Positions 21,089 through 29,139 of a stretch of 64,000 nucleotides of DNA are shown piece after piece. Below the pieces are notes generated by a model. That model did not search any database and had not been told where the DNA came from. It saw nothing but the letters and a program-made list of their open reading frames with translations. Both the position numbers and the translations under genes were made by a program. Every line of letters begins with the position of its first letter. Positions within the stretch are counted from its first letter, which is position 1. Source of the stretch: Pseudomonas borbori (GTDB lineage: Bacteria > Pseudomonadota > Gammaproteobacteria > Pseudomonadales > Pseudomonadaceae); NCBI RefSeq assembly GCF_900115555.1, contig NZ_FOWX01000019.1:30211-94210 (forward strand), given 5' to 3'.

Positions 21089-21682
21089 ATCGCCGAAGCC
21101 AGGTTCGCGCTCCACCCATTTTGGCGCGGCGCTCGGCTGCCAGTCACGCAACAGCTGTAGCAGTTCATGCGGCGATTCGCCGAGTTGCAGCATGGCGCGG
21201 TGCTGGGAACGCACGAAAGCTTCGCTGACCAGATGGTCGAGGAATTCGCCGAGCCTGCTGTAGAACCCGCCCGCATCGAGCAGGCCGAGCGGCTTGCGGT
21301 GATAGCCGAGTTGCCCCCAGGTCCACACCTCGAACAGCTCCTCCAGGGTGCCGAGCCCGCCGGGCAAGGCGATGAAGGCGTCGCTGAGCTCGGCCATGCG
21401 GGCCTTGCGCGCATGCATGCCGTCGACCACTTCCAGGCGGGTCAGGCCTGGGTGGCCGATTTCGGCGCGCTCCAGGCTCTGCGGGATGATGCCGATGACC
21501 TCGCCGCCCGCGGCCAGAGCCGCATCTGCCACCACTCCCATCAGACCGACCGCGCCGCCACCGTAAATCAGACGCAGCCCTTGCTCGGCGAGATGACGGC
21601 CGAGGTTTTCCGCCGCCTGGCGATAGAGCGGCCGAGCGCCGGGGCTGGCGCCGCAGAACACGCAAATTGAACGCAAGGTCAT
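21086..21682 (-). CDS. LOG family protein (TIGR00730)
   Basis: A 198-residue Rossmann-fold protein with the family signature [12 protein letters not shown] and the start [19 protein letters not shown]-family enzymes hydrolyse nucleoside 5'-monophosphates; some are cytokinin riboside-monophosphate phosphoribohydrolases, others act on AMP, and the substrate cannot be told here. The ATG at 21682 gives a typical length. The stop codon falls in the terminal bases of the 268-bp repeat element. Confidence 0.88.
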   Translation of the reverse strand: MTLRSICVFCGASPGARPLYRQAAENLGRHLAEQGLRLIYGGGAVGLMGVVADAALAAGGEVIGIIPQSLERAEIGHPGLTRLEVVDGMHARKARMAELSDAFIALPGGLGTLEELFEVWTWGQLGYHRKPLGLLDAGGFYSRLGEFLDHLVSEAFVRSQHRAMLQLGESPHELLQLLRDWQPSAAPKWVEREPGFGD

Positions 21683-22679
21683 GCTCGCTTCCTGACTGCC
21701 GAGGGGCTCACAGAGTAACCAGTCTGCGGTCGTCTACCAAGCGCTCATGCTGCCACTGGCGCCAGCGGCATAGGCGGCGAGCAGGCTGCGTAACAGGTCA
21801 TCCGGGGGCATGGGTTCCCTCCTGTTGCCTGACGTTCAGGCTACAACCCAGGTGCCGTTCGAGCGGGTTGATTGTGTCGATGAGGGCGATAGCGTCGGGC
21901 TGGCCTGGCAAGTGGATAAGTATGCGATCGAGTTGCCCACAAAGACTGTGGAACGAGCTGTGGATAAGATGGGTGTAGGCTCGCGCAGGCCTAGTTGTGC
22001 GGTTGTTCGGGCTGTCTGTGTGTTTTTTGATCAGCCCTGTTTTTATCGATAAAACAAGTGCTTGGGAAACTTATTCAGGGCTTGCGGGTAAAGGTGGGAA
22101 GTTGTCCACGACTATTGTGGGTAGGCCTGTGGGTAACTCTGTATGCCTGGCTGAATGCCTTGGCAGTCGTGGCTTTGCGTGGCTTGATCGGTTTTTGATC
22201 GATTCATCCGGGCGCTCGGCAAGGGCATGTCGACTCGCTTCAGGTCAAGGAATAATCCTGTTATTTCAAGGATTTGTTTGGCGTATCCGGTGCTCTCGGA
22301 ATAGTTATCCAGTGCAGCTGTGGAACGATCTGTGGATAAGCTGAGCGCGCTTGTGCCCAGACCACAGAAGACTAAGCGTGGCCGTAATTGCTGGTTTTTT
22401 GTGCAATTGCAGCATCGGTTGCCGATCCGGCGCGCCGATTTGTGTCGCGCGCAATCGGGGCGCGGACCCTGTCCGCTATCGCCCCGGGTCGGGCCTCCTA
22501 CGGGGTGCTGTGCTGCCTGGCTATCTGGACAGGCCCGCATCTGGATCACGCCGAGGGTTATCCAGGCTTGGCGCTGCTGTTGTGGGAGGGCCGCCCCGGC
22601 GCGATGCTTGTGCTGGCGGAGGGGACTCTGTCCGCTATCGCCCCGGGTCGGGCCTGCTGCGAGGTGTTGTGCTACCTGG
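21683..22679. other. 997-base intergenic region with DnaA-box-like sites and direct repeats
   Basis: No convincing gene is seen. It holds a cluster of DnaA-box-like words (21911-22340) and a 57-base direct repeat (22469-22525, 22628-22684). Stretches around 22020-22060 are AT-richer than the flanks. Confidence 0.55.
21911..22340. other. cluster of DnaA-box-like sequences
   Basis: TGTGGATAA (the complement of the TTATCCACA consensus) occurs exactly at 21959-21967 and 22331-22339. One-mismatch forms are at 21911-21919 and 22129-22137, and looser forms at 22102-22110 and 22305-22313. A 38-base block containing three such words is repeated at 21931-21968 and 22303-22340; its 3' 23 bases are 22 of 23 identical. 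Function is unknown; it could be a DnaA-titration or accessory replication site. Confidence 0.45.
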
Positions 22680-22684
22680 CTATC
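22469..22684. repeat. 57-base direct repeat, two copies
   Basis: Copies at 22469-22525 and 22628-22684 begin CTGTCCGCTATCGCCCCGGG and differ at about six positions in their 3' half. The start-to-start distance is 159 bases. The second copy runs into the stop codon of the small secreted-protein gene on the minus strand. Confidence 0.75.
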
Positions 22685-22820
22685 GGCGGTCCTGCGGCAG
22701 GACCTCCTGCCGGCTGTCCTTCACCTCGCCGAGCAGCGGTGGCGGATTGTTGCTCGGCAGGGCGAAGGCGCTGCTGGCGAGCAGGCTCAGAAGCAGGCTG
22801 ATAACGAATGGGCTTTTCAT
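22680..22820 (-). CDS. small putative secreted protein, 46 aa
   Basis: Begins MKSPFVISLLLSLLASSAFA, a clear Sec signal peptide with likely cleavage after AFA, leaving a mature peptide of about 26 residues (LPSNNPPPLLGEVKDSRQEV and a basic end). A strong ribosome site, GGAGGAG, lies six bases upstream of the ATG at 22820. The stop lies in a 57-base direct repeat, so the end may be altered by the repeat. No family recognised. Confidence 0.5.
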   Translation of the reverse strand: MKSPFVISLLLSLLASSAFALPSNNPPPLLGEVKDSRQEVLPQDRR

Positions 22821-23051
22821 GATCGGCTCCTCCAGGTGGGGTTCAATGGCTACAGGAGGCAATACTAGGGACTTGGCCGTTAATAAGAAGTTGAACGACC
22901 TGATAGTGGCCATCGATCCTGGTGATTATGGCGTCGGCGCCGCGCCAGCCGTGTTTTCGCCGGCTTTAGCCTATGGTTGGCCGCACATTGCGCGCATGCC
23001 AACGTGACTGGTGGCAGCCGATCCACAGGTTTCAAACAGGGAAGATGAGTG

Positions 23052-23942
23052 ATGTCGAATAGTGCTGCGCCACGTTATCCCCTGGTATTGGTGCCGGGCT
23101 TGCTCGGCTTCATTCGTTTGCTCGGTTATTCCTATTGGTTCGGCATCGTCTCGGCGCTCCGTCGCCAGGGCGCCCGGGTCTTCCCGGTGCTGGTGTCTCC
23201 GGTGCATTCCAGCGAGGTGCGTGGCGAGCAACTGCTCGAGCGCATCGCCCAGATCCTCGAGCAAACCGGCGCCGCCAAGGTGCACCTGGTCGGCCATAGC
23301 CAGGGCGCGCTGAGCGCGCGTTACGCCGCGGCTTTGCGGCCGGAATGGGTCGCGTCGGTGACCTCGGTGGCCGGGCCCAATCATGGCTCGGAGCTGGCCG
23401 ACTATCTCCAGCGCAAGGCCCCCCACGGCAGCCTGCGCGAGCGCGTGCTGGCGCTGCTGTTGCGCGCCGTGGCGTTCTGCATGGCCTGGCTGGAGACCGG
23501 CTACACGGGCCCGCGCCTGCCCATCGATGTCGCCGCCGCCCAGCAATCGCTGACCACCGAGGGCGTCGCCGCCTTCAACCGGCGATTCCCCCAAGGCCTG
23601 CCGGATACCTGGGGCGGCGAGGGCGCCGCCGAGGTCGATGGCGTGCGCTATTACTCCTGGTCCGGCACCTTGCAGCCCGGCATCACCGATCGTGGCGGCA
23701 ACCGCTTCGACGGGCCGAACCGGGCCTGCCGCCTGTTCGCCCGCACCTTTCAGCGCGAAGCCGGGCAGTGCGACGGCATGGTCGGGCGCTACAGCTCGCA
23801 CCTGGGGACGGTGATCGGCGATGACTTTGCGCTCGACCACTTCGACATCGTCAACCAGAGCTTCGGCCTGGTCGGCAAGGGCGCCGATCCCGTGGGCCTG
23901 TTCGTCGAGCATGCCCGGCGCCTGCACGCCGCCGGGTTGTAG
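23052..23942 (+). CDS. triacylglycerol lipase-like alpha/beta hydrolase without signal peptide
   Basis: A 296-residue protein closely resembling Pseudomonas family I lipases: YPLVLVPGLLGFIRLLGYSY, the nucleophile motif GHSQGA, SEVRGEQLLERI, YYSWSG, the catalytic Asp region CDGMVGRYSSHLG and His in DHFDIVNQ. Unlike LipA-type secreted lipases it lacks an N-terminal signal peptide, has P instead of H in the oxyanion HG motif, and no foldase (lif) gene is adjacent. It is thus probably cytoplasmic or membrane-associated. ATG at 23052 follows AGGGAAG; the GTG at 23049 is an alternative. Confidence 0.8.
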   Translation: MSNSAAPRYPLVLVPGLLGFIRLLGYSYWFGIVSALRRQGARVFPVLVSPVHSSEVRGEQLLERIAQILEQTGAAKVHLVGHSQGALSARYAAALRPEWVASVTSVAGPNHGSELADYLQRKAPHGSLRERVLALLLRAVAFCMAWLETGYTGPRLPIDVAAAQQSLTTEGVAAFNRRFPQGLPDTWGGEGAAEVDGVRYYSWSGTLQPGITDRGGNRFDGPNRACRLFARTFQREAGQCDGMVGRYSSHLGTVIGDDFALDHFDIVNQSFGLVGKGADPVGLFVEHARRLHAAGL

Positions 23943-24015
23943 CGCGCGGCCCATGCGTGCGCCAGTGCAAGGCGGGCCGCCAGAGGCCGGCTGCTGGCAC
24001 ATCGCCGGCTCCAAG

Positions 24016-24029
24016 TTGGTTTTATCCAA
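24016..24029. promoter_or_regulatory. possible operator upstream of the TRAP genes
   Basis: TTGGTTTTATCCAA is an inverted repeat (TTGG, six bases, CCAA) 48 bases before dctQ, in the only AT-rich stretch between the lipase gene and the transporter operon. It has the form of a repressor half-site pair, but no regulator gene is nearby. Confidence 0.3.
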
Positions 24030-24076
24030 TGTTCAACTAGAGTTTCGGAATAGCCAATATTTCGTGGGTCTGTTGC

Positions 24077-24583
24077 ATGCCTAAGGTCATACGGGGGTTC
24101 GTGCGAGCGGTGGACGCGATGAACCGGGTCATCGGTCGCTTCGCCATGTACCTGATCTTCGCCATGATTGGCGTTCTGCTCTATTCCTCCATCAGCAAGA
24201 CCTTCGCCGATCCGGCGCTCTGGACCCTGGAAACCGCCCAGTTCCTGATGGTCGCCTACTTCCTGCTGGGCGGTGGCTATTCCATGCAACTGGATGCCCA
24301 TGTGCGCATGGACCTGTTCTATAGCCGCTGGTCGCCACGCACCAGTGCGACCATGGATGCGCTCACCATCGGCTTCCTGATTTTCTACCTGGTCTTTCTC
24401 CTCTACGGCGGCGTTTCCTCGACGCTCTATGCCCTCGAGTATGGCGAGACCAGCTACTCGTCCTGGTCGCCGCCCATGGCGCCGATCAAGATCATCATGA
24501 CCGTCGGCGTCGCCTTGATGCTGCTGCAGGCGATCGCCACCTTCTTCAAGGACCTCGCCAGCGCACGCGGGGAGACGCTGTAA
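24077..24583 (+). CDS. TRAP transporter small permease (DctQ family)
   Basis: A 168-residue membrane protein with four predicted helices (about 20-40, 53-75, 93-115, 136-155), the typical DctQ layout, starting MPKVIRGFVRAVDAMNRVIG. It forms the small membrane subunit of a tripartite ATP-independent importer with the DctM protein encoded next. The stop TAA overlaps the dctM ATG (TAATG), so both are translated together. Confidence 0.92.
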   Translation: MPKVIRGFVRAVDAMNRVIGRFAMYLIFAMIGVLLYSSISKTFADPALWTLETAQFLMVAYFLLGGGYSMQLDAHVRMDLFYSRWSPRTSATMDALTIGFLIFYLVFLLYGGVSSTLYALEYGETSYSSWSPPMAPIKIIMTVGVALMLLQAIATFFKDLASARGETL

Positions 24584-25908
24584 TGAGTTACGAACTCATC
24601 GCGCTGCTGATGTTCTCCACCATGATGTTGCTGCTGCTCACCGGTAAGCGGGTGTTCGGTGCCATCGGCTTCGTCGCGGTGGCCGCGGCCCTGTGGCTGT
24701 GGGGTGATGGCGGCTCGGAGGTCGCCTTCAGTGCGGCCATGAAGCTGATGAAGTGGTACCCGCTGCTGACCCTGCCGTTGTTCGTCTACATGGGCTACAT
24801 GCTCTCCGAGTCCGGCTTGGCCGAAGACCTCTACCGCATGTTCCACGTCTGGATGGGGCCGCTGCATGGCGGCCTGGCCATCGGTACCATCGCCCTGATG
24901 GTGGCAATCTCGGCGATGAACGGCCTGAGCGTCGCCGGCATGGCGATCGGCGCCAGCATCGCCCTGCCCGAGTTGCTCCGGCGTGGCTACGACAAGATCA
25001 TGGTCACCGGGGTGATCCAGGCCGGCAGTTCGCTGGGCATCCTCATCCCGCCCAGCGTGGTGCTGGTGCTGTACGGCATGATCGCCCGCCAGCCGGTGGG
25101 CCAACTGTGGCTGGCCGGGGTCTTTCCCGGGCTGATGATGGCGACCCTGTTCGTCCTCTACATCGTCATCCGTTGCCGCCTGAACCCTGCGCTCGGGCCG
25201 GCCCTGCCCGAGGAGGAGCGCCAGCAGATCAACTGGAGCGAGAAACTGCGCCTGCTCAAGGCCGGCATCGCGCCCTTGTTCATCTTCTTCTCCATGACCG
25301 GCCTGTTCCTGATGGGCATCACCAGCCTGGTGGAAAGCTCGGCGGTGGGCGCCACGGCCGCCACCCTGGTGGCCCTGGTCAAGCGCCGGCTGAACGCCAG
25401 GGTGTTCGAGGAAACCCTGCGCAAGACCCTGGGCATCAGCTGCATGTTCATGTGGATCATCCTCGCCGCCCTGTGCTTCGGCGCGGTGTTCGACGGCCTC
25501 GGCGCGGTCAGGGCCATCGAGACCTTCTTCGTCGACCGCCTGGACCTGGGCCCCTGGCAGATCCTGATCATGATGCAGCTGTCGTTCATCTTGATGGGCA
25601 TGTTCCTCGACGACACCGCCATGCTGGTGATAGTCGCGCCGCTCTATGTGCCGCTGGTCGGCGCCCTCGGTTTCGACCTGATCTGGTACGGCGTGCTCTA
25701 CACCATCACCTGCCAGATCGCCTACATGACCCCGCCCTTCGGCTACAACCTGTTCCTCATGCGCGCCATGGCGCCGCCGGAGGTGTCGCTGCGCGACATC
25801 TACGTCTCGGTCACGCCCTTCGTGCTGGTCATGCTTCTGGCCCTGGTGCTGGTGATGGTGTTTCCGCAGATCGCCCTGTGGCTGCCGCAGTGGCACTACG
25901 CACGTTGA
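24583..25908 (+). CDS. TRAP transporter large permease (DctM family)
   Basis: A 441-residue polytopic protein with about 12 helices. Family hallmarks include LLTGKRVFGAIGF, LPLFVYMGYMLSESGLAEDL, SAMNGLSVAGMAIGASIALPEL, GSSLGILIPPSVVLVLYGM and MFLDDTAMLVIVAPLYVPL. It provides the sodium-driven translocation path. It overlaps dctQ by one base. The periplasmic binding protein gene follows after 198 bases. Confidence 0.95.
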   Translation: MSYELIALLMFSTMMLLLLTGKRVFGAIGFVAVAAALWLWGDGGSEVAFSAAMKLMKWYPLLTLPLFVYMGYMLSESGLAEDLYRMFHVWMGPLHGGLAIGTIALMVAISAMNGLSVAGMAIGASIALPELLRRGYDKIMVTGVIQAGSSLGILIPPSVVLVLYGMIARQPVGQLWLAGVFPGLMMATLFVLYIVIRCRLNPALGPALPEEERQQINWSEKLRLLKAGIAPLFIFFSMTGLFLMGITSLVESSAVGATAATLVALVKRRLNARVFEETLRKTLGISCMFMWIILAALCFGAVFDGLGAVRAIETFFVDRLDLGPWQILIMMQLSFILMGMFLDDTAMLVIVAPLYVPLVGALGFDLIWYGVLYTITCQIAYMTPPFGYNLFLMRAMAPPEVSLRDIYVSVTPFVLVMLLALVLVMVFPQIALWLPQWHYAR

Positions 25909-25934
25909 ACCCAAGAATTCAGGAACGGCAGTAC

Positions 25935-26075
25935 ATGACGATTGGATCGCAGAACTACCCAGCCACCCATGAGGATCGAGTTGCCCACCTGAAAACGCTG
26001 CACCGACCTGGCCGGGTCGCAGTGGTGCGAAAAGCCTGTCGGACCAAGTCCGGCAGGCTTCTGTTGGATGCATGA
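25935..26075 (+). CDS. possible small ORF between dctM and dctP, 46 aa
   Basis: MTIGSQNYPATHEDRVAHLK to SGRLLLDA, with AGGAACGG upstream of the ATG. It is basic and shows no family. Its 3' half contains the intercistronic hairpin (26032-26060). It may be a real small gene or just spacer; nothing beyond the ribosome-like site supports it. Confidence 0.25.
   Translation: MTIGSQNYPATHEDRVAHLKTLHRPGRVAVVRKACRTKSGRLLLDA
26032..26060 (+). terminator. intercistronic hairpin between dctM and dctP
   Basis: AAGCCTGTCGGAC (26032-26044) pairs with 26048-26060 over a 3-base loop, one G-T pair. No T run follows. It may attenuate transcription or protect mRNA ends so that the binding protein is made at a level different from the permease. 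Confidence 0.5.
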
Positions 26076-26106
26076 CATCTGAATCGACACTATTGGAGAT
26101 AACAGC

Positions 26107-27162
26107 ATGAGTACGAGACGCAGCTTCCTCAAGACCGCGGCGGTCACCACCGGTGCGGTGGGCGCCACGGCCCTGGGCTCGGCGCACATCTATGCCCAGG
26201 AACCGAAGAAAATCACCTGGCGCCTGCAGACCTATGCCGGTCCGGCCCTCGGCGAGCACGTGATCAAACCCTCCATCGATGCCTTCAACCAGGCGGCCAA
26301 CGGCCAGATGGAGATCCAGCTGTATTACGCCGACCAACTGGTGCCGACCGGCGAACTGTTCCGCGCCATGCAGCGCGGCACCATCGACGCGGTGCAGAGC
26401 GACGACGACTCGATCGCCGCGCCGGTGGACGTCTCGGTGTTCGGCGGCTACTTCCCCTTTGCCACCCGCTACAGCCTGGACGTGCCGGTGCTGTTCGAGA
26501 AGTACGGCCTGCGGCAGATCTGGGAGGAGGCCTACGGCGAGGTCAAGGGCGTTACCTGGCTCGGCGCCGGCGCCTGGGACCCCTGCCATTTCGCCACGGT
26601 CGAGCCGATCAGGAGTCTGGCCGATCTCAAGGGCAAGCGCATCTTCACCTTCCCCACCGCCGGCAAGTTCCTCTCCCGTTTCGGCGTGATCCCGGTGACC
26701 CTGCCCTGGGAAGACGTCGAGGTGGCGGTGCAGACCGGCGAACTGGACGGCATCACCTGGTCGGGCATCACCGAGGACTACACCGTCGGCTGGGCCAACG
26801 TCACCAAGTACTTCCTCACCAACAACATCTCCGGCGCCTGGATCGGCTCCTACTTCGCCAACTCGGACAAGTGGGCCGAAGTGCCCGAGCACCTCAAGAC
26901 CCTGTTCAAACTGTGCATGGACAGCTCCCACTACTACCGCCAGCACTGGTACTGGGGTGGCGAGGCGCAGTTGCGGGTCGAGGGCGGCAAGCTGCAGCTG
27001 ACCACCATCCCCGACGCTGAGTGGGCCACGGTCGAGGCCGAGGCGCAGAAGTTCTGGGACGAGATCGCCAAGACCAGCCCGCGTACGGCCAAGGTGGTGG
27101 AGATCTTCAAGAAGTACAACGCCCTGATGGCCAAGGCCGGCCCGCCCTATCGCTACTCCTGA
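26107..27162 (+). CDS. TRAP transporter substrate-binding protein (DctP family), Tat-exported
   Basis: A 351-residue binding protein with a twin-arginine signal (STRRSFLKTAAVTTGAVGAT, cleavage near HIYA-QEP). The mature part has the DctP fold features: GPALGEHVIKPSIDAFNQAA, DLKGKRIFTFPTAGKFLSRF (substrate-organising Arg region), TGELDGITWSGITED. Tat export implies folding or cofactor binding before export. GGAGATAACAGC precedes the ATG. Ligand unknown; the downstream ligase and dehydrogenases point to an amine or amino alcohol. Confidence 0.93.
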   Translation: MSTRRSFLKTAAVTTGAVGATALGSAHIYAQEPKKITWRLQTYAGPALGEHVIKPSIDAFNQAANGQMEIQLYYADQLVPTGELFRAMQRGTIDAVQSDDDSIAAPVDVSVFGGYFPFATRYSLDVPVLFEKYGLRQIWEEAYGEVKGVTWLGAGAWDPCHFATVEPIRSLADLKGKRIFTFPTAGKFLSRFGVIPVTLPWEDVEVAVQTGELDGITWSGITEDYTVGWANVTKYFLTNNISGAWIGSYFANSDKWAEVPEHLKTLFKLCMDSSHYYRQHWYWGGEAQLRVEGGKLQLTTIPDAEWATVEAEAQKFWDEIAKTSPRTAKVVEIFKKYNALMAKAGPPYRYS

Positions 27163-27478
27163 CGGAGAGGGGGCAGGCCGGCGTGCCCATGCCACGGCTG
27201 CGGGTCCGCGCCGTGGCCCTGGGTCGATTTCGCCGAAGTTGCTCGGGCCTCAAGCCAGCGGCAGGTTCCCGGACCCACGTCGGCAGGGGCGACGCGTGCC
27301 CGCGCCATGCCCCCGGTTCTGTAGGGCCGGCGGGGGCGCCTAGCTGGGGGCGCCTAGCTGGGGACGCCCAGTCCCATGGCCGCGAAATATCGGGTCAGGC
27401 CGCGAATCGCAGGCATGACCGGCGCTACGGAGCCAACAGGCAACAGCAACAGAGCCATAACAAACAACAGGGGTGCAT
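27163..27478. other. dctP to ligase intergenic region
   Basis: A 316-base gap without a gene. It holds a short direct repeat around 27334-27366 (two copies of GGCGCCTAGCTGGGG, then GACGCC) resembling fragments of the REPIN found at 28975 and 37836, and a CA-rich stretch (27430-27470) leading into the ribosome site of the next gene. Confidence 0.5.
27459..27470 (+). promoter_or_regulatory. candidate Hfq/Crc CA motif at the ligase ribosome site
   Basis: AACAAACAACAG lies directly before the AGGGG ribosome site of the gene starting at 27479, preceded by further CAACAG words. It is close to, but not an exact match for, the AANAANAA catabolite-activity motif. Its position would let Hfq/Crc block translation initiation. 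Confidence 0.4.
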
Positions 27479-28852
27479 ATGCTCAATCCGCGGGACGTAA
27501 AAACCAGCGAGGACGCCAGGCGCATCGTCGAGGAGCGTGGCCTCAGTCACGTCAAGGTCGGGGTGTTCGACAACGACGGGGTGATGCGCGGCAAGTACCT
27601 GAGCCGCAGCAAGTTCCTCTCCGCCCTCGACAGCGGCTTCGCCTTCTGCGACGTGGTGCTCGGCTGGGACGTCAAGGATCAGCTCTACGACAACGCCAGC
27701 TATACCGGCTGGCACACCGGCTACCCGGACGCGCCGGTGCGCGTGCTGCCGCACACCTGTCGCGAGATTCCCTTCGAGAACGGCATGCTGCTGTTTATCT
27801 GCGAGTTTGCCGAGGCGGCGGAAACGGTTTGCCCGCGCGCCACCCTGCGGCGGGTGATCGAGCGTTGCCAGTCGATGGGCTTCGATCCCTTCGCGGCGCT
27901 CGAGTACGAATTCTTCATGTTCGATGAAACCCCCGAGTCGGCGCGGGAGAAGGGTTATCGCAACCTCAAACCGTTCACTCCCGACTGGTTCGGCTACTCG
28001 ACCATCCGCAACTCGGTGCACGCCGAGCTGTACCACGAGATTCTCGAACTGGCCGAGCGCATGGACTTCCCCATCGAAGGCCTGCACACCGAGACCGGCC
28101 CCGGGGTGATCGAGGCCGCCATCGCCTATGACCATGCCGAAGCCGCGGGGGACAAGGGTGCGCTGTTCAAGACCTTCATGAAGGTGCTGGCCCAGCGCAA
28201 CGGCCTGATGGCCACCTTCATGGCCAAATGGTCGGGCAAGTACCCGGGGCAGAGCGGGCATATCCACGTCTCCCTGCGCGACCGCGCCAGTGGCAAGTCG
28301 GCCTTCCACGACCCGAGCCAGGCGCACGGCATGAGCCTGATCCAGCGCCAGTTCCTCGCCGGCCAGCAGCGCCTGATGCCCGAATTCCTGTGCATGGTGG
28401 CGCCGACCCTGAACAGCTACCGCCGGCTGATCCCCGGCTTCTGGGCGCCGACCGACGCCACCTGGGGCGTGGAAAACCGTACCGCGGCGCTGCGCGTGAT
28501 CCCCGGCAGCGACAAGTCGCAGCGCCTGGAATATCGCCTCGGCGCGGCGGACGGCAATCCCTACCTGACCCTCGCCGTGGCCATCGGCTCCGGCCTGTAC
28601 GGCGTGATGCAGCAGTGGCAGCCGAGCGAGCCGGTGGTCGGCAACGCCTATGCGGTCAAGCACCCCGAGGAGCTGGCCTTGCCGCGCACCCTGTGGGATG
28701 CGGCGCAGCGCCTGAAAGCCTCCACCGCGGCCCGCGAGTTGTTCGGCGATCCGTTCGTCGAGCATTTCGCCGCCAGCCGCGAATGGGAGGAACGTGAATA
28801 CCGGCGGCACGTCAGCGACTGGGAGCTGGATCGCTACTTCGAAATCATCTGA
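27479..28852 (+). CDS. glutamine synthetase family ligase (gamma-glutamyl-amine type)
   Basis: A 457-residue member of the glutamine synthetase fold, of the PuuA/IpuC-like branch that joins glutamate to amines. Seen are EYEFFMF, HTETGPGVIEAAIAYDHA, GQSGHIHVSLRD, GFWAPTDATWGVENRTAALR and GAADGNPYLTLAVAIGSGL, i.e. the metal- and nucleotide-binding strands of the C-terminal domain. It is unlikely to be a housekeeping GlnA: the N-terminal domain differs and the genes around it are catabolic. ATG at 27479 follows AGGGG; a GTG at 27473 is an alternative. It probably gamma-glutamylates the imported amine. Confidence 0.85.
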   Translation: MLNPRDVKTSEDARRIVEERGLSHVKVGVFDNDGVMRGKYLSRSKFLSALDSGFAFCDVVLGWDVKDQLYDNASYTGWHTGYPDAPVRVLPHTCREIPFENGMLLFICEFAEAAETVCPRATLRRVIERCQSMGFDPFAALEYEFFMFDETPESAREKGYRNLKPFTPDWFGYSTIRNSVHAELYHEILELAERMDFPIEGLHTETGPGVIEAAIAYDHAEAAGDKGALFKTFMKVLAQRNGLMATFMAKWSGKYPGQSGHIHVSLRDRASGKSAFHDPSQAHGMSLIQRQFLAGQQRLMPEFLCMVAPTLNSYRRLIPGFWAPTDATWGVENRTAALRVIPGSDKSQRLEYRLGAADGNPYLTLAVAIGSGLYGVMQQWQPSEPVVGNAYAVKHPEELALPRTLWDAAQRLKASTAARELFGDPFVEHFAASREWEEREYRRHVSDWELDRYFEII

Positions 28853-28916
28853 ATGATCGGTAATCCTGTGGGCAGATCCCGTATTTATGCGCAACGCCTC
28901 GCGGAACCCCCCGAAA

Positions 28917-28947
28917 CCCATGGCCCGGATTGCATCCGGGCCATGGG
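28917..28947 (+). repeat. palindromic hairpin between ligase and aldehyde dehydrogenase genes
   Basis: A perfect 14-bp stem (28917-28930 with 28934-28947) around TGC, with the core CCCGGATTGCATCCGGG shared with the dispersed repeat at 15311-15378. It may act as terminator or mRNA stabiliser. Confidence 0.55.
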
Positions 28948-28974
28948 GTGAATGGAACAGTTCTCGGTAATTGC

Positions 28975-29068
28975 GTAGGAGCGGGCCATGCCCGCGATGC
29001 TTTTGCAGGTATGGCCTATCGCGGGCATGGGCTAGGCGCCCCCGGCTAGGCGCCCCCGCCGCTCCTAC
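28975..29068. repeat. REPIN-like repeat pair
   Basis: GTAGGAGCGGGCCATGCCCG at 28975 and inverted partners TCGCGGGCATGGG (29019) and CGCTCCTAC (29060) form a paired REP. A GGCTAGGCGCCCCC-like word is doubled inside (29030-29058). The same family is seen at 37836-37918 and 49047-49114. Confidence 0.65.
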
Positions 29069-29139
29069 GAAACCCAAGCCCGGGCGGTGCCGTGCATCCC
29101 GGCTACGTGTCAACGGAACAGCATCCTACGGAGTGAGCA

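Noticed and set aside
22112..22549. 145-codon minus-strand frame in the DnaA-box region
   Set aside because: It covers the repeats and box-like sites, has no ribosome site and no recognisable domain.
24454..27195. 913-codon minus-strand reading frame over the TRAP genes
   Set aside because: It is antisense to three well-recognised genes (dctQ, dctM, dctP) and its sequence is H, Q, G, D rich shadow coding.
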